A stretch of DNA of 64,000 nt, taken from the NCBI GenBank assembly GCA_033297075.1, contig MU858062.1, positions 1-64,000 of the forward strand, given 5' to 3'. How positions within the stretch are numbered: the first letter of the stretch is position 1; every line of letters begins with the position of its first letter. The translations under genes and the position numbers were made by a program. The stretch comes from Rhypophila decipiens (taxonomy: Eukaryota > Ascomycota > Sordariomycetes > Sordariales > Naviculisporaceae). The notes beneath the pieces are model-generated. The model saw only the letters and a program-made list of their open reading frames with translations, was not told where the DNA came from and did not search any database. This document shows positions 1-11,445 of the stretch, piece by piece.

Positions 1-17
1 ACATACCAATCCTAGAG

Positions 18-77
18 CGGATTCTTCCGTTCTAGAATCGTGCCCTTTTGTGGGTTTGTGGCTCAGTGGTGTGGTAT
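18..77 (+). repeat. 60-bp direct repeat, copy 1
   Basis: Positions 18-77 match positions 364-423 base for base; the copies start 346 bp apart. The flanks differ. In this copy an 8-bp inverted match (acatacca at 1-8, tggtatgt at 72-79) brackets the unit. The unit contains tggctcagtgg, which resembles a pol III A box. It could be the end of a degraded transposable element or a tRNA-derived short element; the sequence does not decide. Confidence 0.75.
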
Positions 78-363
78 GTCGCTGTTGTTACAACAGTGGT
101 TGTTCTGCATACAATCGTCACAAGTATAATATAGTTAGCCCTAGTGCTGTAAAAAAGTCTATATTGTAACATGTAAGAGTAAAGATACCTCTAGCTTAAC
201 TATTTATTAATAGGCTACTTATGGCTTAGAGTGACGTCGTCTAATCCGACGAAAAAGAAGCTAGTAAAAATAACACTCTATATATAAATAGCCATTAGGA
301 GGGGGTAATGTCACGATCGTACTATTACAGCTGTTACATATACTATACATACGTATTCTAAAT

Positions 364-423
364 CGGATTCTTCCGTTCTAGAATCGTGCCCTTTTGTGGG
401 TTTGTGGCTCAGTGGTGTGGTAT
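364..423 (+). repeat. 60-bp direct repeat, copy 2
   Basis: This is the second identical copy of the repeat at 18-77. About 50 bp downstream, tgttcaattcg is a loose match to a pol III B box, so an A-box/B-box pair is possible here but not in copy 1. Perfect identity inside an otherwise AT-degraded region suggests either a recent duplication or a functional element. Confidence 0.75.
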
Positions 424-600
424 TTCACTGGCGTTACACTAGATATAGTTAAAAATGTTCAATTCGTTTAAATTAATTAAAAAAACAGTAATTAAGTATA
501 ATAATGATTAGAAAATATCAAATTCGGCTTTAAATAGTAGGTTTTTAAGCGCTGTTGACTATAACGTACTAAATGGCTGGAATTCAGGGGGTATTCTAAG

Positions 601-1008
601 GTACTGTTTAGGGGGTCTTAGCGCCCCCTCAATTTTGGCCGATCGCCTTTGACCCATCCCATTTCTACACCCACGTGGGGCTCTCCGAGACGGTGAGACC
701 CTTAAATTCGTGTGGCTTGCAGGCGGCATCCTTCCCAGCGTTACGTCAATCCCGGCAGAAGGCTGCAAACACGCAGCAGCAGCAGCTACGGTACCCCTGG
801 CCTCGCGTGCTAAAAAAATATTATTCCAGAAGGGTAGGAGCTCACCTCACCTCACCCCGTTTGAACAAACTCCACCTCCATCAACTTGAAATGAAGCTTC
901 CTTCTTTGGGGATATCCCAGCTCACAATGAACAGACGGATATAATACAACGTCCCAAGTTACTTTCCTCTCTTTAATACGAAAAGCGAGAGCAATGTGAT
1001 TGGTCTAA
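601..1008. other. Upstream region of the leucyl-tRNA synthetase gene
   Basis: No supported gene. Short open frames here lack homology and splice context. GC content rises towards the gene, so this probably holds the promoter and 5' UTR of the synthetase. No clear TATA box is seen. Confidence 0.4.
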
Positions 1009-4000
1009 ATGTTCGTCATACAAGGAAGTAACATGGGCCGGTATTTGCCCCAGCGCCTGGCCCAGGTAGCTCCAGGTTGTCGTTTGGGAGCCCTCTTACG
1101 CCAACGTTGCCTTCGTCCTGCACCCTCTGTCCATCTCAGTGTCGGCAAAACGACATGGAGAAGCCATGCGGATAGCAGCAAAAAGCTCGACTTGCTGGCC
1201 CTTGATCAGAAGTGGCGCGAAAAATGGGCATCTCTTCCGGCAGTCGACACGTCAAGGGAACACAAATATGTGCTGCCCATGTTTCCGTACCCCTCGGGCT
1301 CTCTTCACCTGGGCCACCTACGGGTCTACACCATCGCCGATGTCGTTGCGAGATTTTATGCTCTCCAGGGACACAAGGTCATCCTTCCCATGGGCTGGGA
1401 TGCCTTTGGGCTTCCGGCCGAGAATGCTGCAATAGAGAGAGGGATCAACCCGGCAACCTGGACGAAGCAGAATATCGCCAAGATGAAGGAACAGCTCGAG
1501 GTGATGAATGGCTCATGGGACTGGTCTCGGGTGCGTATATCCTCAAATTTATATCATCTGGACCGAGCCTGACACTGCAAACAGGAGCTCGCCACTTGTG
1601 ATCCAGAGTTCTACAAGCATACACAAAAGATATTCCTCGCCCTTCACGAAAAGGGGCTGGCCTACCAAGATGAGGCCGAAGTAAACTACGACCCTATTGA
1701 CAAGACTGTCCTAGCAAACGAGCAAGTCGACGCAAACGGACGGTCGTGGCGATCCGGCGCCGTTGTCGAGAAGAGAAAGCTGAAGCAATGGTTCCTCCGT
1801 ATCTCAGAGTTCAGAGAGTCCCTCCTCAAAGATCTAGAAACTTTGGGGGCCAACGAAAGCTGGCCAGAGAGAGTCCTAGCGATGCAAAAGAACTGGCTGG
1901 GCAAATCCGAGGGTGCGACAATCAAGTTTCCGCTACTAGCTTTCAACCAAGACGTCCATGCCGCAATCGAGGTCTTCACCAGCCGTCCGGATACTCTATT
2001 CGGCGTGCAGTATATCGCACTGGCTTCGACGCACCCCGTCGTAGCTAAACTGGCGGAGACAGACCCCGAGCTACAGGCCTTCCTAGACACGTTACCAGGA
2101 CTCCCTCGAGATTCCAAAGTCGGCTATTTACTCCCGCACATTCGCGCAATCAACCCACTGGCGTACCACGAGCACACCCCGGAGGCGACTAAGAAATCGA
2201 TTCCGATCTACGTGGCGCCCTACGTGCTAGGCGATTACGGCGAAGGTGCGGTGATGGGAGTACCAGGGCACGACGTCCGTGATCACGCCTTCTGGAAAGA
2301 ACACCACTATGACGAGCCAGTCCGGTTTGTCCTTGCGGCGTCCGAAGACGAGTCTACCACGACGCTTGACAATCTGCCCTTTCTCGACCACGGAGTCATG
2401 ACCGAACACAGCGGTCTCTTCAAGGGCAAATCCTCCAAGGAAGTCGGCAAGATGCTCGTGTCCATGCTCGAAGCAGCCGAATTAGCAAAGGAGGTCGAAA
2501 AATGGCGCCTCAAAGACTGGCTGATAAGTCGCCAACGGTACTGGGGTGCACCGATTCCCATCATTCACTGTGCATCTTGCGGGCCTGTACCCGTTCCCGA
2601 CGAGCAACTGCCTGTCGTGTTGCCTGAAGTCGACGGCCACTGGGCAGAGAAGAAAGCAGGCAATCCTCTAGAGACAGCAGAGGAATGGGTCAACACTAGA
2701 TGCCCGAAATGCAACGGCGCTGCGAAGCGAGACACAGATACGATGGACACGTTTGTCGACTCTAGCTGGTATTTCATGCGCTTCATCGACCCGCATAACA
2801 AGTCCGCGCCTTTTTCCCCGGAAAAGGCCAGGGCTTTATTCCCGGTTGATCTTTACATTGGTGGTGTCGAACATGCAATTCTCCATCTTTTATATGCAAG
2901 ATTTATTTACAAATTCTTGATGACATCGTCGCTTATGGGACCGGACGAGGCAGCTTCGTTGTCCTCCGATGACATTGTCCACGAGCCATTCAAGCGACTA
3001 ATCACGCAGGGAATGGTCCATGGCAAGACGTACAGCGACCCAAACACGGGTCGATTCCTCAAACCAGACGAGGTGGACTTGGGGAACCCGCTCCAGCCAA
3101 AGGTCATTGCCACGGGTGAAACGGCGCTCGTGAGCTACGAAAAGATGTCGAAATCGAAACACAACGGCGTGGATCCTACCGATTTCATTGCCCAGTACGG
3201 CGCGGATGCGACTCGTGCGCACATGCTTTTCCAGGCTCCTGTGAGCGAGGTACTAGACTGGGATGAAGAAAAGATTGCGGGCGTGTTGAGGTGGTTGAAC
3301 CGGGTTTATAGCCTTGTTACCAAAGCCTCCTCTTCTTTTTCAGCTGAGCAAACAACAACACCAAAGCAATATTTTGAGGCTCTTTCTCGCAAAATCCGAA
3401 GCGGTGGAGACAAGGAAGGGCTACTACAAGCAGAGTGGGACGTCAACACTGCTGTTTGGCGCGGTGTGCAAAACACCATCGCCTCGGTTACTGCGTCTTA
3501 TGAGAAAGTCTACACGCTCAACACTGTCATTTCGGATCTGATGATTCTCACCAATATTATTGTCGAGAATTTCGAGAATGGGGGCATGAGTTCGGTCATC
3601 AAGAAAGAGGCTGTTTCGAGCCTTGTGAGGATGCTTGCGCCTGTTACGCCTGCTTTTGGGGAGGAGTGCTGGAGTCTTTTGCATGATGTGTCGTCAGCTG
3701 CTGATGAAAAGAAGAAGTCAATGTTTGATTCTTCTTCTTGTGCGGTGAAGTTCCCGGTCGTGGATGGGACGTTGGAGATGCTCAAGCCTAGGATGCAGAC
3801 TTGTGCAGTGCAAGTTAATGGCAAGGTGAAGATTGCTGTCGAGGTGCCTGTCCCGGCGGAGGGATTGGAGGGTGAGGCGTTGAGGGGGTGGTTGGTTGGT
3901 GAGATTTTGAAGACCGAGGAGGGGGCGGCTAGACTTGGGTCTCTCTTGAAGGGGGGGAGCAAGGAGGAGTTGTTGTTGGATGTTGAGACTGTTTTGGGCA

Positions 4001-4056
4001 AGGCGAAGAAGGTCATTGTTATCAAGGGGGGAAAGCTTGTCAATTTTGTGTTGTGA
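1009..4056 (+). CDS. NAM2: Leucyl-tRNA synthetase, mitochondrial
   Basis: The enzyme charges mitochondrial tRNA-Leu with leucine. Model: join(1009..1530,1585..4056), 997 aa. The 54-nt intron starts gtgcgt, ends acag and has a gcctgac branch site; both exons are phase 0. The N-terminal ~45 residues are Arg/Ser-rich with no acid, as expected for a mitochondrial presequence; ATG 1033 is an alternative start eight codons in. Class I signatures are HLGH (about residue 100) within [16 protein letters not shown], and KMSKS (about 695) in [10 protein letters not shown]. The editing (CP1) domain is recognisable from [12 protein letters not shown] and [15 protein letters not shown]. Yeast Nam2 (894 aa) is somewhat shorter. 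Yeast Nam2 also aids group I intron splicing; nothing here tests that role. Its 3' end faces the methyltransferase gene. Confidence 0.95.
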
Positions 4057-4848
4057 TTACATCGTGTATTATCATCACCTGCGCTGCCTGAGAATGAATA
4101 GTTGTCTCGTGTGGGTTTGGCAGGTTGTATTTCTTGTGTGTATCATTACCTGAGAATTTGGAGATAGATTGGTCGCACGATAGGAGTTTCGTGGACAAAA
4201 GCAATCTTGCAACTCTTTGTCCATTCTTGCTTTATTATGCTTTGCTTTATATGCTTCTCCCAGCTTCATACACTTTTAACTACCTTGGTAAGCCAAAGAC
4301 ATGGAACTGTTAACCCGTAGGTTACCTACACAAAGATCGGATGGAGGACCACCCAGCCCCTCGGCCGTATATATACCATTTCCCATGGACAACTTTCAAT
4401 CAAATCAGCCCGACAGCCACCTGGCAGCCCCAAAGCCCCAGTCACTCAACGGTAGGACGCGCAGGTATTTCAGAACAGTTTAACCTAATTGAAAGAAAGG
4501 ATGGTTATTCAGGAAATTAAATGTAGACCAGCGCAGGTCACCGGTTCGAGTCAAGGTTGCAGCACTGCTCTTTTTGTCTTTTTTTGCTATTTCCTTTAAG
4601 CTACTAGTTAGATCTAGTCTTGCCTAACTTGATTGGAAATAGCTGAACACACACACGTCTGGTTTTAATTAATTAGAAACAAACGGAAAGCGCGTGGCTT
4701 TTGGTTGGCAGATAACTAGGGGTTTTTCTTTCCGTCATGACACTGAGTGAGCTTCATGGTGGTTCTCTGTATGCACGCGAGAAGCTCAGAAGGAAGGTCT
4801 TTGAATCTTCCTAACCTAACTAATACTAGTAATTTACATGTCCTCTGC
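4057..4848. other. Convergent intergenic region with a tRNA-like remnant
   Basis: This lies between two convergent genes. No protein gene is supported. Around 4448-4570 an A-box-like segment (actcaacggtagg) and a B-box-like segment (ccggttcgagtc) occur about 90 bp apart, but the T-stem and acceptor stem do not pair, so I do not call a tRNA. The rest is probably 3' UTR sequence. Confidence 0.4.
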
Positions 4849-6299
4849 TCAGTGTTGGCCGGTGAATAAATAGACAGACCGTACGTTGCCGCTACCTCGG
4901 ATTGGAATCTCTTGCCCGTTGACAGTCACCGTTCTCAGAAGATTCTCGGTGCTGTTCTCTTTCTCGTCTTCTTCTGAAGTTGATTCCACCGTGTTGTCTT
5001 GTGCTTCTGTGTTGTTGGAGTGTAATGGGGAACAACAAGAGGGATCATCCCGCCAGACCTCGATAACTTTGAACATGTCGCTTAACGACGTCCTCCCATC
5101 AAGATGCCCGTGATCTTCTTCTTCTCCCTTTGTTTCCTTGCCACTGACTGTGGCAGACACAAGGGCTAACTCAACCACCCTTCGTGCTTGCCGCAAGTCC
5201 GCCACCTCGAATAAGATCCTCCTTGGCTTGAGAGTACGACGACTTAGGTCCAGGATACGTGCGTAAAATATATCCTCTGGTCGGCAGTAGATCGAGGTTA
5301 GACTGATGGTGGAATCGTTATCCGTTGCACCGGCTGCAACTTGAGGAGGAGGAACCAAAGCCAGCTTTGGCTCGAAATTCCTCACTGAGCGGGTTGTATC
5401 GCGCGAGAAGGAGGTTGATGATATGTAAGGAGGGTTACTGATTATTAGATCCCATTTATTTCTGGAAATTCTGTTCTCGGGGTCGGCACGTGCAGGCTCC
5501 TCCTTATCCTTTAAATTACTGGGCTCTTCTTGCTGGGGGCTGATTGGGGATGATAATGAGGGTGAACCCATTCCCATAATAAGCTCGTCAATGTTTTTCG
5601 AGGGCGAGAGGATGTCGCCTTTGTGGAAGGATATCGACTGATTCTGTCGCGGTAGTAAATTGTTATAAACAATGTTCTCCCGGGCGAGGTTGATGGCCTT
5701 GGGCGAGATGTCCAAGCCCACGACCTGCAAGTTGGGACATGCGTGTCGTAATTGGGCGTAAAGGCTGAGGGATATACAGCCCGTTCCTGAGCATATGTCT
5801 AGTATTTTCATTTCTGGCTCTGTAAGAGGTTGCTGTCCACGTTGGCTCTTGGTTCTGAGCCGAGTCCCATGTCGTATCTCGTCCAACAGAATTCGCCCCA
5901 CCTCGAGGGTATATGCCTCTGTCTCGGACCTATTTCATTCAATCATATTAACTTCCAAAACTTAACCATGGGATAATATGGATTGGATAACATGTACCTG
6001 GGAATCAAAACCCCGGGTCGACATTTCACCTCCAGCTCGCCAAATGGCTGGGTGCCGAGGATATACTGCAGCGGTACTCCCCTCGATCGAGCCTTGCAGA
6101 GCTTAAACAACTTCGATTGGGATATTATGGGTTGTAACCGGGAGGAGGAAGAGTTGGTTGTGGTTTTGGAGACATGCTCTGATATCCATCGCAGCTCATT
6201 CTTGGCGGAGGGTATATCTCTGCATGACCTGAGTAACAAGGCGACGAGAGGGGATATCCTGCATGCTGATCTTATGAGTTGGTTTGATAGCCGGGGCAT
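4849..6299 (-). CDS. MTQ1: Release factor glutamine methyltransferase (HemK/PrmC family), mitochondrial
   Basis: Predicted to methylate the GGQ glutamine of mitochondrial release factor, using SAM. Model: complement(join(4849..5929,5998..6299)), 460 aa; the 68-nt intron has donor gtacat and acceptor atag and splits an Arg codon inside the conserved IPRSETE motif (IPRPETE in the family), which validates the join. The SAM-binding loop is ILDICSGTGCISLSL and the catalytic motif NPPY lies at about residue 265 in IISNPPYISS. The N-terminus is basic and Ser-rich, consistent with mitochondrial import. A low-complexity insert of roughly 40 residues (SPSLSSPISPQQEEPSN region) precedes the NPPY motif, and an acidic insert near the C-terminus makes it longer than yeast Mtq1 (314 aa). 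A cytosolic Mtq2 role is less likely because the N-terminal HemK helper domain is present. Confidence 0.92.
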
Positions 6300-6971
6300 T
6301 TTTGTTGATGCTGTTCAAGAGCGAATTCTTCATAATACGATTGAGGATGCCTGCGATGTTATGTCAGCTGTGTGGTAGATGTAAATAGGGGTACCCATCA
6401 AGGTTCTCACTTACCTAAAGTTGCTGGTGATGCATACCTAGATCATAACAGATCTAGTTGCTTGCTCGATACAAGACTAGAAGAAAACAAAAGTCCAAGT
6501 AGAATCACTAAAAAGGCATTCGTGTTGAAAAGAAAGTTATCATAAGAAATTGCGTAGTAGTAGGAACTTCATGCAAAGGAATGCCGATTGCTGAGGATGA
6601 GAACTTGAAATTTTTTAGATATGCTACAATCGGGGTATTGTTGCCTCTACCGGGGTTCGAGATGTTGACCTCAGGGGTAACAGCTCGAACGGGAAAACAA
6701 CAGCTTTCGGCTTATAATCCTTCAAATTCTCAGAAAACACCTTCGTCTCGAGTCATCAATACCATGTCACGACCAAGCACGGTTGCGAACCATTTGTGAT
6801 TGTTTCGTATTATCGCGGCGGTTTAAACCCAAAGAGCCGACTCTAATCTACAGGGTATATCTGCCCAGAAAATTTCTGGATGTCTGCAGAGATCGCAAAA
6901 TGCCGTCAACTGCAATTGTACCGACGTCTATAAAGGGATCCCAAACCCTTTCTCTGGTTCTTGCCGTTCCA
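6300..6971. other. Intergenic: methyltransferase promoter and GMP synthase 3' flank
   Basis: No gene supported. It should contain the promoter of the gene ending at 4849 and the 3' UTR of GMP synthase. Short open frames on the + strand have no recognisable features. Confidence 0.4.
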
Positions 6972-9044
6972 TTATTCCAGCTCGATGGTTCCCGGAGGCT
7001 TGCTGGTGATATCATAGGTAACACGCGAGACTCCGTCGACCTCGTTCACGATTCTCCGTGCAATCTTGGTCAGTAGCTTAAAGTCAAACTCGTAGGGCTC
7101 GGCAGTCATAAAGTTGACGGAGCAAACAGCCCGCAGGATGATGATGTATCCATAGACACGGGCGTCTCCCATAACACCGACAGCCCTGTTGCTATCGAGA
7201 CCGGCGTAGGCTTGCGCCATCTCGTCGTAGATGCCGGCTTCCTTGATCATGGAGATAAAGATGTGGTCGGCCTTTCTGACGATGTTGACACGTTCCTCAG
7301 TGACCTCGCCAATGATTCTGATGGCAATGCCAGGCCCGGGGAAGGGGTGCCTCATGACGAGGCCTTCCTCGATGCCCAATTGCCGACCGAAAGCACGGAC
7401 TTCATCCTTGAAGAGCATCCTAAGGGGCTCAATCAACTTGAGACCTTGGCCGTTCATCATGCGAGCGGGAAGACCACCGACGTTGTGGTGTGTCTTGATG
7501 GTGTCCGAAAGGTTGAAGCTGAGCGACTCAATGACGTCTGGGTAGAGTGTGCCCTGGACGAAGAACTCAACCTTGCCCGCATTGGGTGTGTTCTCGGCCG
7601 CCTTTTCAATCCTGAGGGCCTCCTCCTCGAAGAGGTCGATGAAGAGACCACCGATGATCTTGCGCTTCTTCTCGGGTTCGGTGACGCCCTTCAGGCCATC
7701 GAGAAACACCTTGGATCCATCAATGACCGTGAGGTTGATACCAAGATGTTGCTTGAGCAACTGTTGGACCTCCTGTGATTCGTTAAGACGCATCACACCG
7801 TTGTCAATGTGAACGGCATGGAATCTGTCGCCTATTTATGCGTTAGACTTAATATTCGATATTCAGCTCGGAAACCCAGCAAACTCACCAATTGCTTCCG
7901 TCATCAACTTGGCAACAACAGTGCTGTCAACACCACCGGACACGGCACCAATAACCTGGGCCTTCTCGCCAACGATCTTGCGGATGTCAGAGATTGTTTG
8001 TTGGATAAAATCAGCCATCACCCAGTGCTGGCGAGCTCCGCAGATATCGACGGCGAAGTTTTTGAGCAGCTCTGTTCCACGGGGAGTGTGCGAGACTTCT
8101 GGGTGGAATTGGATTCCTATATCTCGAGTCAGATTATCACCGAGTATAAAACCGATCAAGACAGGGAATACCAACCGTAAATCTTCTTGGTCTTGTGGGC
8201 GATGCCTGCGAACTCCGTGTTGTCGGTGCTGGCAATGGTAACAAAGTTCTCGGGCAGCTTGACGAGCTTGTCAAAGTGGCTCATGTACACTGCAGAGGAA
8301 TATCCTGTCAGAAAATCAAGTAAAAGTTGCTGATATCAAGACCACTCACCATGCATCTCTTCGCCAAGACCCTGGAAGAGCTGGTTGACGTGCTCAGCAC
8401 CCTCGACTTTTTTGATGGTGACATCCTGTGATCGAAACGTTAGTACGTGTAAATTGACTGGAGGGATGCATGCAGCGAGTTCTCGTCCAAAAAACACATA
8501 CAGTATGGCCATACTCGCGGGCCTCACCGCGAGCAACATTGTCAGTGCTTGCCCGCCAAGCAATCTCCTGGCAGCCATAGCAGATACCGAGGATGGGCAC
8601 TCCCAAGTCATAGATTGCGGGATCGACGTCTTGAACTTGTCAGCTCATCGTCTTGCTTTCAAAGGCTATTCGGAAAACTCACGAGGAGCTCTGGCATCAT
8701 ATACAGAGGCGGGTCCTTGCAGAGGGTCAGCATATCGGTCACGGCATGAAATGTTCAGATAGTGAGTTACCCACCTCCACTGAAAATAACCCCTTTTGGC
8801 TTGAAAGTCAGAGTATCAAGTTTGGTAGTGCATGGCAGCATTTCAGTGTAGACATTGTGCGCTCTGAGACATCTCAGGATTAAATGCGAAGTCTGACTTC
8901 CAAAGTCCAAGAGAAGGATGGTCTAGCAACAAAACAACCCCGCCATTGTGTTAGTCTAACAAGTTCTGACTCCTTATAAGAAGGATCGCAACTCACGTCA
9001 AAGGTCTTGTGAGGCGCCGCAGCCTCTTCAATTGCGCTGGCCAT
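6972..9044 (-). CDS. GUA1: GMP synthase (glutamine-hydrolysing)
   Basis: Converts XMP to GMP with glutamine and ATP, the last step of de novo guanine nucleotide synthesis. Model with eight exons: complement(join(6972..7831,7889..8116,8176..8289,8350..8425,8502..8629,8683..8715,8775..8922,8997..9044)), 544 aa; yeast Gua1 is 525. All seven introns are 53-76 nt with GT-AG ends and the frame closes exactly. The class I glutamine amidotransferase domain begins [17 protein letters not shown]; its nucleophile elbow is LGICYGC and the His/Glu region is [13 protein letters not shown]. The ATP pyrophosphatase loop is [10 protein letters not shown]. The C-terminal dimerisation domain ends KPPGTIELE (family PPGTIEWE). 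The start is ATG 9044; upstream in-frame codons reach only a TTG. A 33-nt exon (8683-8715) is the smallest. Confidence 0.95.
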
Positions 9045-9760
9045 TTTGGAGTAGATGTCGGACAAACAACAAAGATCAGGGTCTAGATTTTAGAAATCAG
9101 GTCTGAATACCTTCACTTGTGGTTTGCCGATTTTTTATAAAATTGAATAAGTTTGGCGGGGTGAGTTTTATCTTGCAAATTTTCGGCGGGGCTGTCTTGG
9201 TTGAAAAGTTTCAATCTCGGTTAGACACGGTTTGCATAGATTAACGTATCTGGCAGGGGCCGGTTCAACGGTACGAATCAAGCGTTGGTCCCGCTTTACC
9301 AGTTATCTGATACTGACATGTGCGGTGGGAGCAAGGTCTTTGTGATAACCACGAAGTACCACTTGCCACAAATGACTCGGGAGGACTTGAGATGACGGCC
9401 TTTGCTAAGGAGATACCTATTTCAATCATACAAGTCTTGCTATACTTCTCTGTTGAAACTCCAGCCTTGTACATGGGATTGCGACCAGGTCACTCTTTGA
9501 GGTGGGGTGGCTGCAAATAACAACTGCACATGGTGCGGATACAGTATGCTGTCTGGTACCCGAGAGACAGATCCAAGACCTGTTTTATCTTATCCGATGA
9601 TCGCTTGATCTCAGCCAAGCAACTTGAACTCGTCGTGTTCCACCGGCCGATAAAACCGATTGCTCATCCGAGCTCCCCATTATACCTATAAATAATTCGC
9701 CATGAGACTGGAAGGACGAAGGTCTCCTTTTTGTTTTGCTCTTCGAGAAGAACCTTGACC
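9045..9760. promoter_or_regulatory. Divergent promoter between GMP synthase and the AIM32-like gene
   Basis: The 716 bp separate two divergently transcribed starts and should hold both promoters. A T-rich tract lies near 9120-9180. No conserved operator can be named. No additional gene is supported. Confidence 0.4.
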
Positions 9761-10892
9761 ATGACGTTGATGCGACACTTCACAAGAGGCGCGCGGCCTC
9801 TGCTAGCTCAGCCGCAACGGTCGTTTGCATCCAAGTCCAGCCCGCCTCCTTTCCCAACCATAGCCAGCTGCCCGTCGCCGACATGCGCATGCGCTCCCAC
9901 TCCGAGCCTTCCGGACGATTTTCCAATTGACCACAAAACAAACATCAACGGCCTCATATCCAACTATGCGCAGCATGTCCTCGTGTGTACTGGAAAAGAC
10001 GATTGGCCGTCGCGGATAGAGGAGGACAACAGTGGCGACAACCTAGCGGCCGACCTTAAAGAGCTCGTCGGTCGTGGAGGTCCATTCAGCGATGTGAGTT
10101 TGTACGGGCCTCCTCTTTCCGCGACGGTAATGCTGACGGTAAGTAATGCGCCAGCCCTTCCATAACATATCCGTCTTGAATACCTCCCTACCATCGTCGA
10201 TTCCGCCACGATCAGAAGTGCAGACCACATCCGTATACCTGCTCCCCGACTTTAAATACGTGCCCTTCCTCCCACGGGTCTCATTCGACAGCGTGGAAGC
10301 TCTCGTCAAGGGATTTCTTCTCCCCGAAAAGCTGCACCCCATGCATGACGGCCTGTCGCCGATTCACAGGGACAGATTAACTCGTAAACCCGCCTACCAA
10401 AGCATGCTCTATGGGGTGCGTGATGTAGAGGACATTATGGTGCTCATATGTGGTCATGGAGGGCGTGACCAGAGATGCGGCGTCTATGGTCCTGTTCTAC
10501 GAGATGAGTTCAGTACCAAGCTCTCTGACATGGGAATCAACGTCCTGTCTGGCCCGGTTGAGGTCAACGAGAAAGCGGAAGCAGTACCCGAGATTTCAGG
10601 CGAGGCTCCAGCTACGGATACCACTGAGCTGGCGTCCCCATCGGCCCATATTTCACTCATAAGTCACATTGGCGGTCATAAGTTCGCCGGCAATGTGATA
10701 CTCTATATTCCGCCACAACTCAAGACTGCCGACGGAAAGGCGCATCCTCTGGCAGGACATGGGATATGGTACGGGCGTGTTGAGCCAAAGCACGTTCAGG
10801 GTATTATCGGAGAGACCATTCTCAAGGGTAACGTCATTAGTGACCTCTTTCGAGGTGGTATCAAACAAAATGGCGAGATTCTTAGGCTGTAG
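9761..10892 (+). CDS. AIM32: AIM32-like mitochondrial thioredoxin-fold Fe-S protein (sucrase/ferredoxin-like family)
   Basis: Model: join(9761..10093,10155..10892), 356 aa. The 61-nt intron runs gtgagt to ccag with a ctgac branch site, giving the junction GGPFSD-PFHNIS. The first ATG is 9761; the frame extends upstream only to a TTG. The N-terminus (LMRHFTRGARPLLAQ) is a good mitochondrial presequence. The conserved Suc_Fer-like cluster site is ICGHGGRDQRCGVYGP with Cys210, His212 and Cys219, followed by ISHIGGHKFAGNVI and GHGIWYGRVEP. Yeast Aim32 is a matrix [2Fe-2S] thioredoxin-like ferredoxin linked to redox quality control of mitochondrial proteins; that role is taken from the family and not visible here. 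A tRNA gene follows downstream. Confidence 0.88.
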
Positions 10893-11043
10893 AATATATA
10901 CAATTAGCTGTATACCTCTTAAGAACACCTCAAAATGCCTTTGCAACGAATCAAAGAGAAGAATGATTGGTTGTGGCGGTTGCAATGATGCAGGCTATAT
11001 GTGGAGTAAATCTCGCACTTTATCAGCAACTAAACACACACGC

Positions 11044-11115
11044 GGTTGTGTAGTGTAGCGGTTATCACCCCAGATTCTGATTCTGGTGACCCCGGTTCGA
11101 TTCCGGGCACGACCT
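11044..11115 (+). tRNA. tRNA-Gln (anticodon CTG)
   Basis: The 72-nt cloverleaf folds completely. The acceptor stem GGTTGTG/CACGACC has one G-U pair. The D arm is GTGTAGCGGTTATCAC. The anticodon stem CCAGA/TCTGG encloses loop TTCTGAT, which reads anticodon CTG for codon CAG. The T arm is CCCGG-TTCGATT-CCGGG, a perfect stem. The discriminator base is T and there is no intron. It sits alone between two protein genes transcribed in the same direction. Confidence 0.95.
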
Positions 11116-11118
11116 TTG

Positions 11119-11123
11119 TTTTT
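11119..11123 (+). terminator. Pol III T-run terminator of the tRNA-Gln gene
   Basis: A run of five T begins four bases after the tRNA 3' end, preceded by another TTT. This is the expected RNA polymerase III stop. Confidence 0.7.
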
Positions 11124-11445
11124 GCACTTTTTACTGACACTCTCTTGCGTCCTTGTTTTGACCGTCTCTTTCTTGGAAATTTTGTTCATTGTGAAGGCTA
11201 TATTTTTCTTTTATCAGTATGCTCATAGCGTTATCATTGTGTAAGACAGTTTCAAGCCTCATTCATCCTAACTGTCTTAAAAAGGGGCACCCTGACACAT
11301 ATACTTGCCTCATTTTAAGCATAAAAATACATGCAACTAACCAGTTGGTTTTTATTTCACGAGTCCAACCAACCCTGTTCTCCCTTCCCTTTTTCAACAC
11401 AGCAGTTCACCAAAATAACCTGGAATATCACGAAATGATAACGCA

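Larger units (their letters stand above)
1..600. other. AT-rich, gene-free left edge
   Basis: This stretch is rich in A and T, with runs such as taaaaaaacagtaatta near 478-495, and every frame is closed by frequent stops. It contains two copies of a 60-bp direct repeat, listed separately. The composition contrasts sharply with the coding DNA that starts at about 1 kb. It looks like degenerate repeat or transposon DNA, possibly altered by repeat-induced point mutation, but no transposase or reverse-transcriptase frame can be read, so the element type is unknown. The window edge cuts the region. Confidence 0.5.

Noticed and set aside
1..600. An identifiable transposon
   Set aside because: No transposase or reverse-transcriptase sequence and no complete terminal repeats can be read.
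4440..4575. A functional tRNA gene
   Set aside because: The T-stem and acceptor stem do not pair, and no anticodon arm can be drawn.
7212..7778. 188-codon plus-strand frame inside GMP synthase
   Set aside because: It is the antisense shadow of a strongly conserved exon.
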